Shown here in pieces: positions 33,469 through 40,099 of a DNA stretch of 40,099 bases. The notes under the pieces are model-generated. The model did not search any database. It saw only the letters and a list, made by a program, of their open reading frames with translations, and was not told the DNA's origin. Origin of the DNA: an uncultured Prevotellaceae bacterium (GTDB taxonomy: Bacteria; Bacteroidota; Bacteroidia; Bacteroidales; Bacteroidaceae); contig CACXYH010000015.1 in assembly GCA_902771785.1 (NCBI GenBank), positions 1 to 40,099 of the forward strand, in the 5' to 3' direction. The position numbers and the translations under genes were made by a program. Each line of letters begins with the position of its first letter. Positions within the stretch are counted from its first letter, which is position 1.

Positions 33469-34736
33469 TGCTTATTGTACTTCTTGATGATGCCGATGGT
33501 TGTCGTGTCGCAGTCGAAGACCGAGTTCAGTCCTTGGGCCTCCTGTGCGGGGTCGCCGCAATAGTCGTCGCCCACCTGCCATTGCTCGTGGGTTGGACGT
33601 GCTTCGCCGCCCCATCCCCAGAAGTTGCATCCGTAGACCATGGGTTCGCTCTTGATGAGCGAGAAGATGAAGTCGTAGTAGCGGTCGCGTCCCTGCGTAG
33701 CCGAGCCTGGCTCAAAGATAAAGCCGTCGCGCGGATAGCCGAACTCCTCGATGACCAGCGGTTTCTGCAGCCGCTGTGCAATCTCCGTGTGCTGCTTGAT
33801 GTAGTCGGCCGTGTTCTGGCAGGCCCGCTCGATGTTCTCCACCAGCGAGTCCCGCTTGGCCCAGTTCCAGTTGTAGGGCCACACGTGGGCGTTCATATAG
33901 TCGATGTTGGGGTCGGCGCATATCTTCTCGTAGAGTGCGGGGTCCATCTCGCAGCCCCAGATGCCCTCCGAGCCGATGCTGATGAGGTGGTTGGGGTCGA
34001 GCTCGCGAATGGTCTTCGAGGCTTCGCTGAGCCATTGTGCAAAGGGCTCCTTGGCCTCGTCGCTGAAGGCGCGCGGCTCGTTGCCGATCTGCCACGACAT
34101 GATGGCGGGGTCTTCGGCGTAGGGGCGGTTGGTATAGCGGTTGGTGCGGCCGATGATGTCGCGCACGTATTGCAGGAACAGCTTGTGGGCCTCTTCGTTG
34201 GTGGCATACTGGCTCATGGCCTTCATGAACACCTGATAGCCTGCTTCGTCGGGTCGTGGCTGTTTGCCGGCGCCGGCCTGCTCCAGGTAGAAGCCGTAGC
34301 CGCCGCTCCATTCCCACGAGTTGTTCAGGTAGAGCACGGCCTTCATGCCCCGTTCGCCCATCTCCTGCAGCAGATAGTCGAGGCCTGCCAGGATGGTGTC
34401 GTTGTAGACGCCAGGTGCTTCCTGCAGCGTAGGCTCCACTTTCGTCTTCACGCCTCGCACACCGTCGCTGCCCACGAGTATGCGCAGGTTGTCCAGTCCC
34501 AGCTCGTGCAGCTTGTCGAGCTCGCGGCTCAGCCGCTGACGGTCGCCTCCCTGTCCCTCAGAGGCCAGGATGGCCCCATACCAGAAGTTGGTTCCCACGT
34601 AGCGATACTCCTTGCCGTTGAGCGTGAAGCCCGCTCCTTCTCGTTTCACAAACCCGTCGGTCTCTTGGGCAGCTTTCTGTGCGCAGCCCGTCAGCAGCAT
34701 TGCTGCCATCATTAGCATAGTAGTAATCTTTTTCAT
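33465..34736 (-). CDS. Beta-mannanase, GH5_7-like, lipoprotein
   Basis: This 423-residue protein has a lipoprotein signal ending LLTGC (Cys18), followed by AQKAAQETDG with no acidic run, so periplasmic facing is more likely. GH5_7 features include FTLNGKEYRYVGTNFWYG, LRILVGSDG, acid/base Glu220 in WQIGNEPR, NAHVWPYNWNW and nucleophile Glu331 in LVIEEFGYPRDG. The subfamily contains endo-beta-mannanases and some beta-mannosidases. It lies 61 bases after the AraC stop, separated by a heptad array, and its stop overlaps the next start (ATGA), so translation is coupled. Confidence 0.9.
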   Translation of the reverse strand: MKKITTMLMMAAMLLTGCAQKAAQETDGFVKREGAGFTLNGKEYRYVGTNFWYGAILASEGQGGDRQRLSRELDKLHELGLDNLRILVGSDGVRGVKTKVEPTLQEAPGVYNDTILAGLDYLLQEMGERGMKAVLYLNNSWEWSGGYGFYLEQAGAGKQPRPDEAGYQVFMKAMSQYATNEEAHKLFLQYVRDIIGRTNRYTNRPYAEDPAIMSWQIGNEPRAFSDEAKEPFAQWLSEASKTIRELDPNHLISIGSEGIWGCEMDPALYEKICADPNIDYMNAHVWPYNWNWAKRDSLVENIERACQNTADYIKQHTEIAQRLQKPLVIEEFGYPRDGFIFEPGSATQGRDRYYDFIFSLIKSEPMVYGCNFWGWGGEARPTHEQWQVGDDYCGDPAQEAQGLNSVFDCDTTTIGIIKKYNKQ

Positions 34737-34742
34737 ATAGTT

Positions 34743-34798
34743 TATCTCATATCTCTTATCTCATATCTCTTATCTCTTATCTCATATCTCTTATCTCT
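34743..34798. repeat. Heptad array TATCTCW, eight copies, between AraC and GH5_7 genes
   Basis: Eight uninterrupted 7-base units of TATCTCA or TATCTCT fill the gap, beginning 6 bases before the mannanase start codon and ending at the AraC stop codon. On the transcribed minus strand it is purine-rich (AGAGATA). Copy-number change would move the start codon relative to upstream signals in 7-base steps. Confidence 0.85.
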
Positions 34799-35682
34799 TA
34801 CACAATCACTTTCGTCTTGCAGTACTTCTCGCGAAACTCCGTGGGGCTGAGCCCCTTGCGCTTCTTGAAGAGGCGGTTGAAGTTGCTCAGGGTGTTGAAG
34901 CCGCAGCTGTAGCATATTTCGGCAACCGAGTTGGTCGTGTCTACCAGTTGCCGGGCTGCGTGGCCCAGTCGCACGTCGACGATATACTCGTTGAGGTTCT
35001 TGCCCGTGTGCAGCTTGAAGAAGCGGCTGAAGGCACTCGCCGTCATTCCCACCAGGTCGCTCAGCTGCTGCAGTCGCAGCTCGTCCATGTAGTGCTCGTT
35101 GATGTGGTTCTTCACCTTGAGCACGCGCCGCGAGTCGCTCTCTGCGCTCACCTTGGCAAAGGCCGACGACGAGAGCTCGCGTGCCTCGTCGGCTTTCGAC
35201 AGCTCATAGAGAATGCCGAACAGCTCTTGCACCGCCAGGAAGCCCTCGTCGATCGTAGCCAGTCGGGTGAGGCGTTGATAGACGTTCATGATGGCGCGCA
35301 TGGGGAAGGCCAGTCCGTGCTTGGCCCGTATCAGCATGTGGTAGATGGACATGAAGGGATTGGTCTGGAAGGGCGATGTGGGGCTTTCGAAGTCGATGTA
35401 GAACTGTACCGTGATTTCGTGGATATCGTTGCTGGTGCAGTTGCCCTGCTCCCACACATGTTCCAGCTCAGGGCTGGTGATGAGCACCAGGTCGAAGTCG
35501 CCGATGGTCTCACGGCTGTCGCCCACCACCCTTCGGCAGCCCGCTCCGTTCTCTACGAAGTTCAGCTCGAATATCTCGTGTTGGTGAATGGGGTAGGTAA
35601 ACTCCTTCTTGTGTCGGTCGGCCACATACATGAAGTCGTGTTCGCCCAGGGGAGTAATCTCATGTAGCACTCTCGTTTCCAT
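34798..35682 (-). CDS. AraC-family transcriptional regulator
   Basis: This 294-residue protein has a cupin-like N-terminal ligand domain (about 1-150, YPIHQHEIFELNFVENG) and a C-terminal AraC double helix-turn-helix (about 190-290): LRLQQLSDLVGMTASAFSRFFKLHTGKNL, then VAEICYSCGFNTLSNFNRLFKKRKGLSPTEFRE. It probably senses a sugar or oligosaccharide and activates the mannanase genes downstream in its own transcript. Whether it also acts on the SusC1 promoter is not visible. No hybrid two-component sensor is present, so this is the only obvious DNA-binding regulator of the locus. Confidence 0.92.
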   Translation of the reverse strand: METRVLHEITPLGEHDFMYVADRHKKEFTYPIHQHEIFELNFVENGAGCRRVVGDSRETIGDFDLVLITSPELEHVWEQGNCTSNDIHEITVQFYIDFESPTSPFQTNPFMSIYHMLIRAKHGLAFPMRAIMNVYQRLTRLATIDEGFLAVQELFGILYELSKADEARELSSSAFAKVSAESDSRRVLKVKNHINEHYMDELRLQQLSDLVGMTASAFSRFFKLHTGKNLNEYIVDVRLGHAARQLVDTTNSVAEICYSCGFNTLSNFNRLFKKRKGLSPTEFREKYCKTKVIV

Positions 35683-35707
35683 CGGCTTAGTTTTCAGTTA
35701 TTGGTTG

Positions 35708-35737
35708 CAAAGGTACAGCAAATTGCTGAAAAAGCAA
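35708..35737 (-). promoter_or_regulatory. AraC gene promoter with palindrome in the spacer
   Basis: On the minus strand, TTG (35737-35735), a 19-base spacer and TACCTTTG (35715-35708) make a near-ideal Bacteroidota promoter. The spacer contains CAGCAA-A-TTGCTG (35716-35728), a perfect inverted repeat that could be an operator, for instance for self-regulation. Confidence 0.75.
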
Positions 35738-35771
35738 CACTTTTAGCCTAAAAAATGGTTAATACGAATGC

Positions 35772-36272
35772 CTACTTCGCAAATCTGGCTAATAGTGCCT
35801 GGCATCCTTCCAGCACATCGTGCCATGTGGCGTCGAAATTGCCGGTGTACCAAGGGTCGGCCACGTCGCCAGGCCGACGGGTGAAGTCCATCAGCATCGC
35901 GATCTTCCCTTCTGGGTCGCCGCCGCAGATGTTTCGCATGTTGCGGATGTTCCATGAGTCCATGCCTATGAGCAGGTCGAAGCGGTCGTAGTCTGAGCGC
36001 GTCATCTGTCGAGCCGTCTTGCCCGCACAGCCGATGCCGTGCTCTGCCAGCTTCCTGCGGGCTGGGGGATAGACGCTGTTGCCGATCTCCTCCGTCGAGG
36101 TGGCTGCCGACTCGATGTAGAAGCTGTCCTCCAGCCCTGCCTTCTTCACCAAGTCTTTCATGATGAACTCTGCCATCGGACTTCTGCAGATGTTCCCGTG
36201 GCAGACGAATAGTATCCTGTGTCTTGCTTTGTTTGCCGTGATGTCCGGCGCCGTCTGTTGTCTCTTATCCAT
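35772..36272 (-). CDS. Low-molecular-weight protein-tyrosine phosphatase
   Basis: The ATG at 36272 gives 166 residues. An in-frame start at 36407 would add a 45-residue low-complexity leader that runs through the promoter region and is rejected. The P-loop CHGNICRS (Cys24 to Arg30) is followed by DPWYTGNFD, where the Asp is the general acid. The family dephosphorylates tyrosine in cytosolic proteins and is often linked to capsule or exopolysaccharide control. It is divergent from GH2 and separately promoted, so it may not belong to the mannan system. Confidence 0.92.
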   Translation of the reverse strand: MDKRQQTAPDITANKARHRILFVCHGNICRSPMAEFIMKDLVKKAGLEDSFYIESAATSTEEIGNSVYPPARRKLAEHGIGCAGKTARQMTRSDYDRFDLLIGMDSWNIRNMRNICGGDPEGKIAMLMDFTRRPGDVADPWYTGNFDATWHDVLEGCQALLARFAK

Positions 36273-36301
36273 AGTTATCGTTATGTTGCTCTTACGGGGT
36301 G

Positions 36302-36309
36302 CAAAGATA
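36302..36309 (-). promoter_or_regulatory. Candidate -7 element for the tyrosine phosphatase gene
   Basis: The minus strand reads TATCTTTG, matching TAnnTTTG, 29 bases before the chosen ATG. This supports the shorter start. No clear TTG partner is seen. Confidence 0.55.
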
Positions 36310-36369
36310 CAAATACTTCTCGACATAGCACGACTATGCGTGCCAAAATAGTAATTGTTTTTCTTTTTC

Positions 36370-36400
36370 TTGTCAGTTACGATTATTATCTGTAACTTTG
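36370..36400 (+). promoter_or_regulatory. Promoter of the GH2 gene
   Basis: TTG (36370-36372), a 20-base spacer and TAACTTTG (36393-36400) match the Bacteroidota consensus well. The GH2 start codon follows 31 bases later. Confidence 0.75.
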
Positions 36401-36431
36401 CAAGCAAAAGGCAGAGAAACTAAAACCGACA

Positions 36432-38861
36432 ATGAGAAAACTACTACTTTTGTTAGCACTCCTGATGCTAACGCTTGGGGCTAAAGCCCAGACAAGTGTT
36501 CGTGAGGCCATCCGACTCGACGAGGGATGGAAGTTTGCTTTTGGGCATGCTGGCGATCCGAAGAAGGACTTTGGCTGCGGCACAGAGTACTTCAACTACC
36601 TGACGAAGGCCAACTCTATTCACAACGAAGGTCCCTACTCCCAGAAGTTCAACGATGCCGGCTGGCAGGAGGTGAGCGTGCCCCACGACTGGGTTGCGAC
36701 GCTTCCCTATGCTGCCGTTGCCAGCCACTCGCACGGCTACAAGACCGTGGGCTACAAGTATCCAGAGACGAGCGTCGGCTGGTATCGTAAGACCATCAGC
36801 ATTCCTGCGAGCGACCTGGGCAAGCACATCGCCCTGCGCTTCGACGGCATCTTCCGCGACGCGCGCGTCTGGTTCAACGGCTTCTACATGGGCACGGAGC
36901 CCAGCGGCTACGCCACTCAGGTCTACGACGTGACGGAGTACGTGAACTATGGCGGCGACAACCTCATCTGCGTGCGTGCCGACGCTACGCTTGAAGAGGG
37001 GTGGTTCTACGAGGGCGCCGGCATCTATCGCGACGCCTGGCTACTCAAGTCGGCTGCCGTCAGCGTGGCTCCCTTCGGCACTTTCGTCTATGCCGACCTG
37101 CAGCAGCCCTACACCCAGGCCACCATCCACGTGGAGACCGAGGTGAACAACCACTCGCTTGAGCCTCAGACGGCCCAGGTGTCGCAGCGGCTGCTCGACG
37201 GCGAGGGCCGCGAGGTGGGCCGCACGTCGGCCTCGACGCTCACGCTGCAGCCCAAGCAGACGCTCAGCTGCCGTCAGCAGCTGTCGTTGCAGAATCCCCA
37301 TCTGTGGAGCACTACCGACCCCTATTTATATAAGGTAGAGACGACGGTGACGGTAGGCGGACGGGTGACCGACGTCTATGAGACCACGACGGGCTTGCGC
37401 CAGGTGGAGTTCGACGCCCAGCGCGGCTTCCTGCTCAACGGCCAGCCGCTGAAGCTGAAGGGCGTCAACATGCACCAAGACCATGCGGGCGTGGGAGCCG
37501 CCATTCCTGATGCGCTGCAGCTGTGGCGCATACGCCAGCTCAAAGCCTTCGGCTGCAACGCCTATCGTGCCTCGCACAACCCCATGACGCCTGCCTTGCT
37601 CGACATCTGCGACCGCGAAGGAATGCTCGTCATCGACGAGAACCGCCTGTCGGGCATCAACCAGGAGCACCTGCGCCTGCTGGAGAACATGATCAAGCGC
37701 GACCGCAACCACCCCAGCGTCATCCTCTGGAGCGACGGCAACGAGGAGTGGGGCATGGAGAATACCGTTCAGGGGCGCCGCGTGGCTGAGGCCATGCGTG
37801 CCTATACGCGCCAGCTCGACCCCACTCGCCACAGCACGATTGCCAACGCCGGCGGCGGCGAGATGATCAAGGGCCTCGACGTGGTGGGCTTCAACTATAT
37901 CCTGCAGAACGACGTCGACAACCGCAAGAAGCAGAACCCCACGTGGAAGATCGTGGGAACCGAGGAGACCACCGGCTGCGGCACGCGTGGCGTCTACTTC
38001 GACGTAGCTACGAAGGAGCGTATGCCCTCGATGAACCTGAGTGCCGACAAGGACGGCACGCTGAACCGCATTGAGCGCGGATGGAAGTTCTATGCCGAGC
38101 GCCCCTGGGCAGCAGGACTCTTCTATTGGACGGGCTTCGACTATCGGGGCGAGCCCAATCCGCTGGGCTATCCGGCCCACGACTCAGAGTTCGGCATCCT
38201 GGACTACTGCGGCTTCTGGAAAGATGAGGCCTGGTATCTGAAGTCGTGGTGGACCGATGAGCCCACGCTCCACGTCTTCCCCCACTGGAACCTTGCAGGC
38301 CATGAGGGCGAGGAGATCGACTTGTGGGCCTACAGCAACTGCGACGAAGTGGAGCTGACCGTCAACGGCAAGAAGCTGGGACGGCAGAAGATGCCCAAGA
38401 ACGGACACCTGAAGTGGAAGGCCGTCTACAAGCCCGGCAAGGTCGTGGCCACAGGCTATAAGAACGGAAAGCGCCTGCTGACGCAGACCATCGAGACCAC
38501 GAAGCCGGCTTCGCGCCTCGCCGTGAAGGCCGACCGACAGACGATTGCTGCCGACGGGCGCGACGTAGCCGTCGTCAGCCTCGAGGTGCAGGACGCGAAA
38601 GGCCGCCTTGTGCCCGATGCTTGTCCTACGATTACTATCCGCCTTGAGGGCGATGCCCGCATCTTGGGTGCTGGCAACGGCGACCCAGCCTACTTGGGCG
38701 AGGACCATCCGAAGGCTCGCAACTGCCGCGAGTTCAGCATTCCTGCCTTCAACGGCCTGGCTCAGGTGCTCGTCCAAAGCAGCACTTCGCCCTCGGCCAT
38801 CGTCGTGAAGTGCGCGTCAGACGGTCTGCAGCAGGCCACGCTCAGCCTGACTTCGAAATAG
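36432..38861 (+). CDS. GH2 glycosidase, beta-galactosidase-like, secreted
   Basis: This 809-residue protein has a signal peptide (1 to about 19, ending AKAQ). The GH2 order is present: sugar-binding domain (about 25-205, VPHDWV, GWYRKT, RFDGIFRDARVWFNG), Ig-like sandwich (about 210-325), TIM barrel (about 330-600, RGFLLNGQPLKLKGVNMHQDH), acid/base Glu438 in SDGNEEWG, nucleophile Glu511 in VGTEETTG, then a DUF4982-like domain (about 620-690, FPHWN, AYSNCDEVELTVNGKKLG) and a last Ig-like domain. This layout is typical of Bacteroidota beta-galactosidases. In a mannan locus a beta-mannosidase role cannot be excluded. It has its own promoter. Confidence 0.88.
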   Translation: MRKLLLLLALLMLTLGAKAQTSVREAIRLDEGWKFAFGHAGDPKKDFGCGTEYFNYLTKANSIHNEGPYSQKFNDAGWQEVSVPHDWVATLPYAAVASHSHGYKTVGYKYPETSVGWYRKTISIPASDLGKHIALRFDGIFRDARVWFNGFYMGTEPSGYATQVYDVTEYVNYGGDNLICVRADATLEEGWFYEGAGIYRDAWLLKSAAVSVAPFGTFVYADLQQPYTQATIHVETEVNNHSLEPQTAQVSQRLLDGEGREVGRTSASTLTLQPKQTLSCRQQLSLQNPHLWSTTDPYLYKVETTVTVGGRVTDVYETTTGLRQVEFDAQRGFLLNGQPLKLKGVNMHQDHAGVGAAIPDALQLWRIRQLKAFGCNAYRASHNPMTPALLDICDREGMLVIDENRLSGINQEHLRLLENMIKRDRNHPSVILWSDGNEEWGMENTVQGRRVAEAMRAYTRQLDPTRHSTIANAGGGEMIKGLDVVGFNYILQNDVDNRKKQNPTWKIVGTEETTGCGTRGVYFDVATKERMPSMNLSADKDGTLNRIERGWKFYAERPWAAGLFYWTGFDYRGEPNPLGYPAHDSEFGILDYCGFWKDEAWYLKSWWTDEPTLHVFPHWNLAGHEGEEIDLWAYSNCDEVELTVNGKKLGRQKMPKNGHLKWKAVYKPGKVVATGYKNGKRLLTQTIETTKPASRLAVKADRQTIAADGRDVAVVSLEVQDAKGRLVPDACPTITIRLEGDARILGAGNGDPAYLGEDHPKARNCREFSIPAFNGLAQVLVQSSTSPSAIVVKCASDGLQQATLSLTSK

Positions 38862-38970
38862 AAGGACGGCTGGATAGTGGTTCGAATGTAAAGATTTATT
38901 GCCAAAATTCTGGGTGGCAGAATAGGGGCTAAAAAGTCAGAAACGGGCCGTTTTTGCGGCTTTCGGCTCT

Positions 38971-39030
38971 CAAAACGGGGCGCTTTGTTGCGATTTTTAT
39001 TGCACAAAGCGCCTCTTTTGTGCCGTTTTG
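38971..39030. repeat. Nested palindrome after the GH2 gene
   Basis: Two stacked perfect inverted repeats make one long hairpin: outer CAAAACGG (38971-38978) with CCGTTTTG (39023-39030), and inner GGCGCTTTGT (38979-38988) with ACAAAGCGCC (39004-39013). It lies 110 bases after the GH2 stop. A dispersed repeat or a distant terminator are both possible. Confidence 0.65.
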
Positions 39031-39059
39031 GGGGCTGGAATGCTTTTTTTTCGAGCGAA

Positions 39060-39530
39060 TCTTTCGGTTCTGTATAGCCTCAAAAATGCCCTTCGCTAAG
39101 CAAATCCCCTCCCTTCAAGGGGAGGGGATTCGTGGGCTGTCGGCTCGCGAGCTGCCGGCTCGAGGGTGACGAACTGCCGTTTCGAGTGAATCTTTCTGGC
39201 CCAGTTTAGCCTCGAAAATGCCCTTGTTTAGGGATTCCCCTCCCTTTCGCTCGTCCCAGTTTAGCCTCAAGAGCACCTTCGCTTAGCTAATCCCCTCCCT
39301 TCAAGGGGAGGGGCTGGGGTGGGGTCTGTATTGTTGTTGTGCATGAGGAGGTAGAGACCCCACCCCTAACCCCTCCCCTTGAAGGGAGGGGAATCGTGGG
39401 TTGTCGGCTCGCGAGCTGCCGTCTCGAGGGTGACGAAGTGCCGTTTCGAGCGAATCGCTCGGCCCAGTTTAGCCTCAAGAGCACCTTCGCTTAGCTAATC
39501 CCCTCCCTTCAAGGGGAGGGGATTCGTGGG
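39060..39530. repeat. Long direct repeats with CCCCTCCC palindromes
   Basis: Similar blocks recur. A stem of CCCCTCCC and GGGAGGGG occurs at 39106-39127, 39292-39313, 39370-39391 and 39500-39521. Neighbouring phrases such as GTCGGCTCGCGA, CCCAGTTTAGCCTC and CTTCGCTTAGCTAATC also recur. Open frames across this stretch are repeat translations and I do not count them as genes. Confidence 0.7.
39292..39391. repeat. 100-base inverted-repeat element (MITE-like)
   Basis: Arms 39292-39327 and 39355-39391 are reverse complements over about 36 bases with one or two differences, around a 27-base centre. The inner arm ends are GGGGTGGGGTCT and AGACCCCACCCC. No coding sequence or obvious target-site duplication is seen. 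Confidence 0.65.
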
Positions 39531-39546
39531 TTGTCGGCTCGCGAAC

Positions 39547-39920
39547 TGCCGTCTCGAGGGTGACGAACTGCCGTCTCGAGGGTGACGAACTGCCGTCTCG
39601 AGGGTGACGAACTGCCGGCTCGAGGGTGACGAAGTGCCGTTTCGAGGGTGACGAAGTGCCGGCTCGAGGGTGACGAAGTGCCGTCTCGAGGGTGACGAAC
39701 TGCCGTCTCGAGGGTGACGAAGTGCCGTTTCGAAGCCCTCGATGTGCCGTTTCGAGGCCCTTGATGTGCCGTTCATCACGCCGATGAGTGCCGTTCATCG
39801 CGCCGATAAGCCCTGTTCATCGCGCCGATTAGTCGGCTGAATCGCCCTGATTAGTCGGATGAATCGCCTCGATTAGTCGGCTGAATCGACCCGATTAGTC
39901 CCGTGAATCCCTTTGGTTAG
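39547..39920. repeat. 22-base tandem array, 17 units, with gradual sequence drift
   Basis: Units begin every 22 bases from 39547 to 39899 with no gap (17 x 22 = 374 bases). Early units share TGCCGTCTCGAGGGTGACGA, middle units TGCCGTTCATCGCGCCGAT, and the last units TCGGCTGAATCG with GATTAG. A lone pair of early-type units also appears at about 39150-39180 and 39417-39450. 22 is not a multiple of 3, so it is unlikely to be a coding repeat. The last 180 bases (39921-40099) hold no feature I can support. Confidence 0.85.
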
Positions 39921-40099
39921 TCCTGCCAATCGGGGCGGTGGGGGGTGCCTGTCGTTTCGGCTGAGTGCTGCTTGCAGCTTGGGCAAAAGGCGGAAATAAC
40001 CCCTCGCGAGAATCGAAAATTCTGAACTGAAGGCTTCCTTCGTGCGTTTTCGTCCATTCTCAGAGGGGTGTTTGTAAAGATTTATGGCTGCACACGCTC

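Noticed and set aside
36273-36407. N-terminal extension of the tyrosine phosphatase to a start at 36407
   Set aside because: It would cross the predicted -7 element and GH2 promoter and adds a Lys/Asn/Tyr-rich leader absent from the family. The ATG at 36272 is better placed.
39475-39798. Minus-strand open frames of about 94-107 codons rich in Ser/Pro/Arg in the repeat tail
   Set aside because: They are translations of the 22-base tandem array in two different frames. Both stay open because the repeat lacks stops, and there is no start context or family similarity.
39107-39920. CRISPR array in the right-hand repeats
   Set aside because: The 22-base units are directly joined with no unique spacers, and no cas-like gene is in the window.

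Overview
The window looks like a chromosomal segment of a Bacteroidota bacterium, most likely Prevotellaceae. It carries two SusC/SusD pairs, lipoproteins with Asp-rich tracts just after the lipid cysteine, Bacteroidota-type promoters (TAnnTTTG, some with a TTG element 19-20 bases upstream), few Shine-Dalgarno sites and many short intergenic repeats. The main content is a polysaccharide utilization locus (PUL) for beta-mannan (galactomannan, glucomannan, acetylated mannan). The assignments rest on motif recognition from the sequence alone.

Layout. 1-266: a 38-residue small ORF (+) and a shared terminator. 267-16598 (minus): a long co-directional series, in transcription order CE7-type esterase, GH26 lipoprotein, GH130 phosphorylase, GPH/MFS transporter, cellobiose/mannobiose 2-epimerase, then a four-gene signalling and transport block (SpoIIE-type phosphatase fused to an RsbW-like ATPase, ABCG-like transporter, lipoprotein, STAS protein), then GH36 alpha-galactosidase and mannose-6-phosphate isomerase. 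16599-17109: divergent control region with four 22-base units of TTTTGATACAAAA and a small leader ORF. 17110-31730 (plus): SusC1, SusD1, SusC2, SusD2, a TIG-domain surface glycan-binding protein, a GH26 and a GH5 lipoprotein. 31792-35682 (minus): AraC regulator, GH5_7-like mannanase and another GH5. 35772-36272 (minus): low-molecular-weight tyrosine phosphatase. 36432-38861 (plus): GH2. 38862-40099: no credible gene, but dense repeats, including a 17-unit 22-base array that changes gradually along its length.

How the genes fit together (inference from known Bacteroidota beta-mannan pathways). Surface GH26 and GH5 lipoproteins and the glycan-binding protein would cut and hold mannan. The SusCD pairs would import oligosaccharides. 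Periplasmic esterase, GH36, GH26, GH5_7 and GH2 would deacetylate, debranch and shorten them. The MFS transporter would move mannobiose to the cytosol, where the epimerase makes mannosyl-glucose, GH130 phosphorolyses it to mannose-1-phosphate and glucose, and ManA feeds mannose-6-phosphate to glycolysis. No phosphomannomutase or hybrid two-component sensor is in the window.

Most notable: a partner-switching module (phosphatase/kinase fusion and STAS protein) embedded in the mannan gene series with no visible sigma factor; the palindrome array in the divergent promoter; a repeat element inserted in frame in the epimerase gene; hairpins directly before STAS and GH26 start codons; and a different short tandem repeat at most gene junctions of the PUL.
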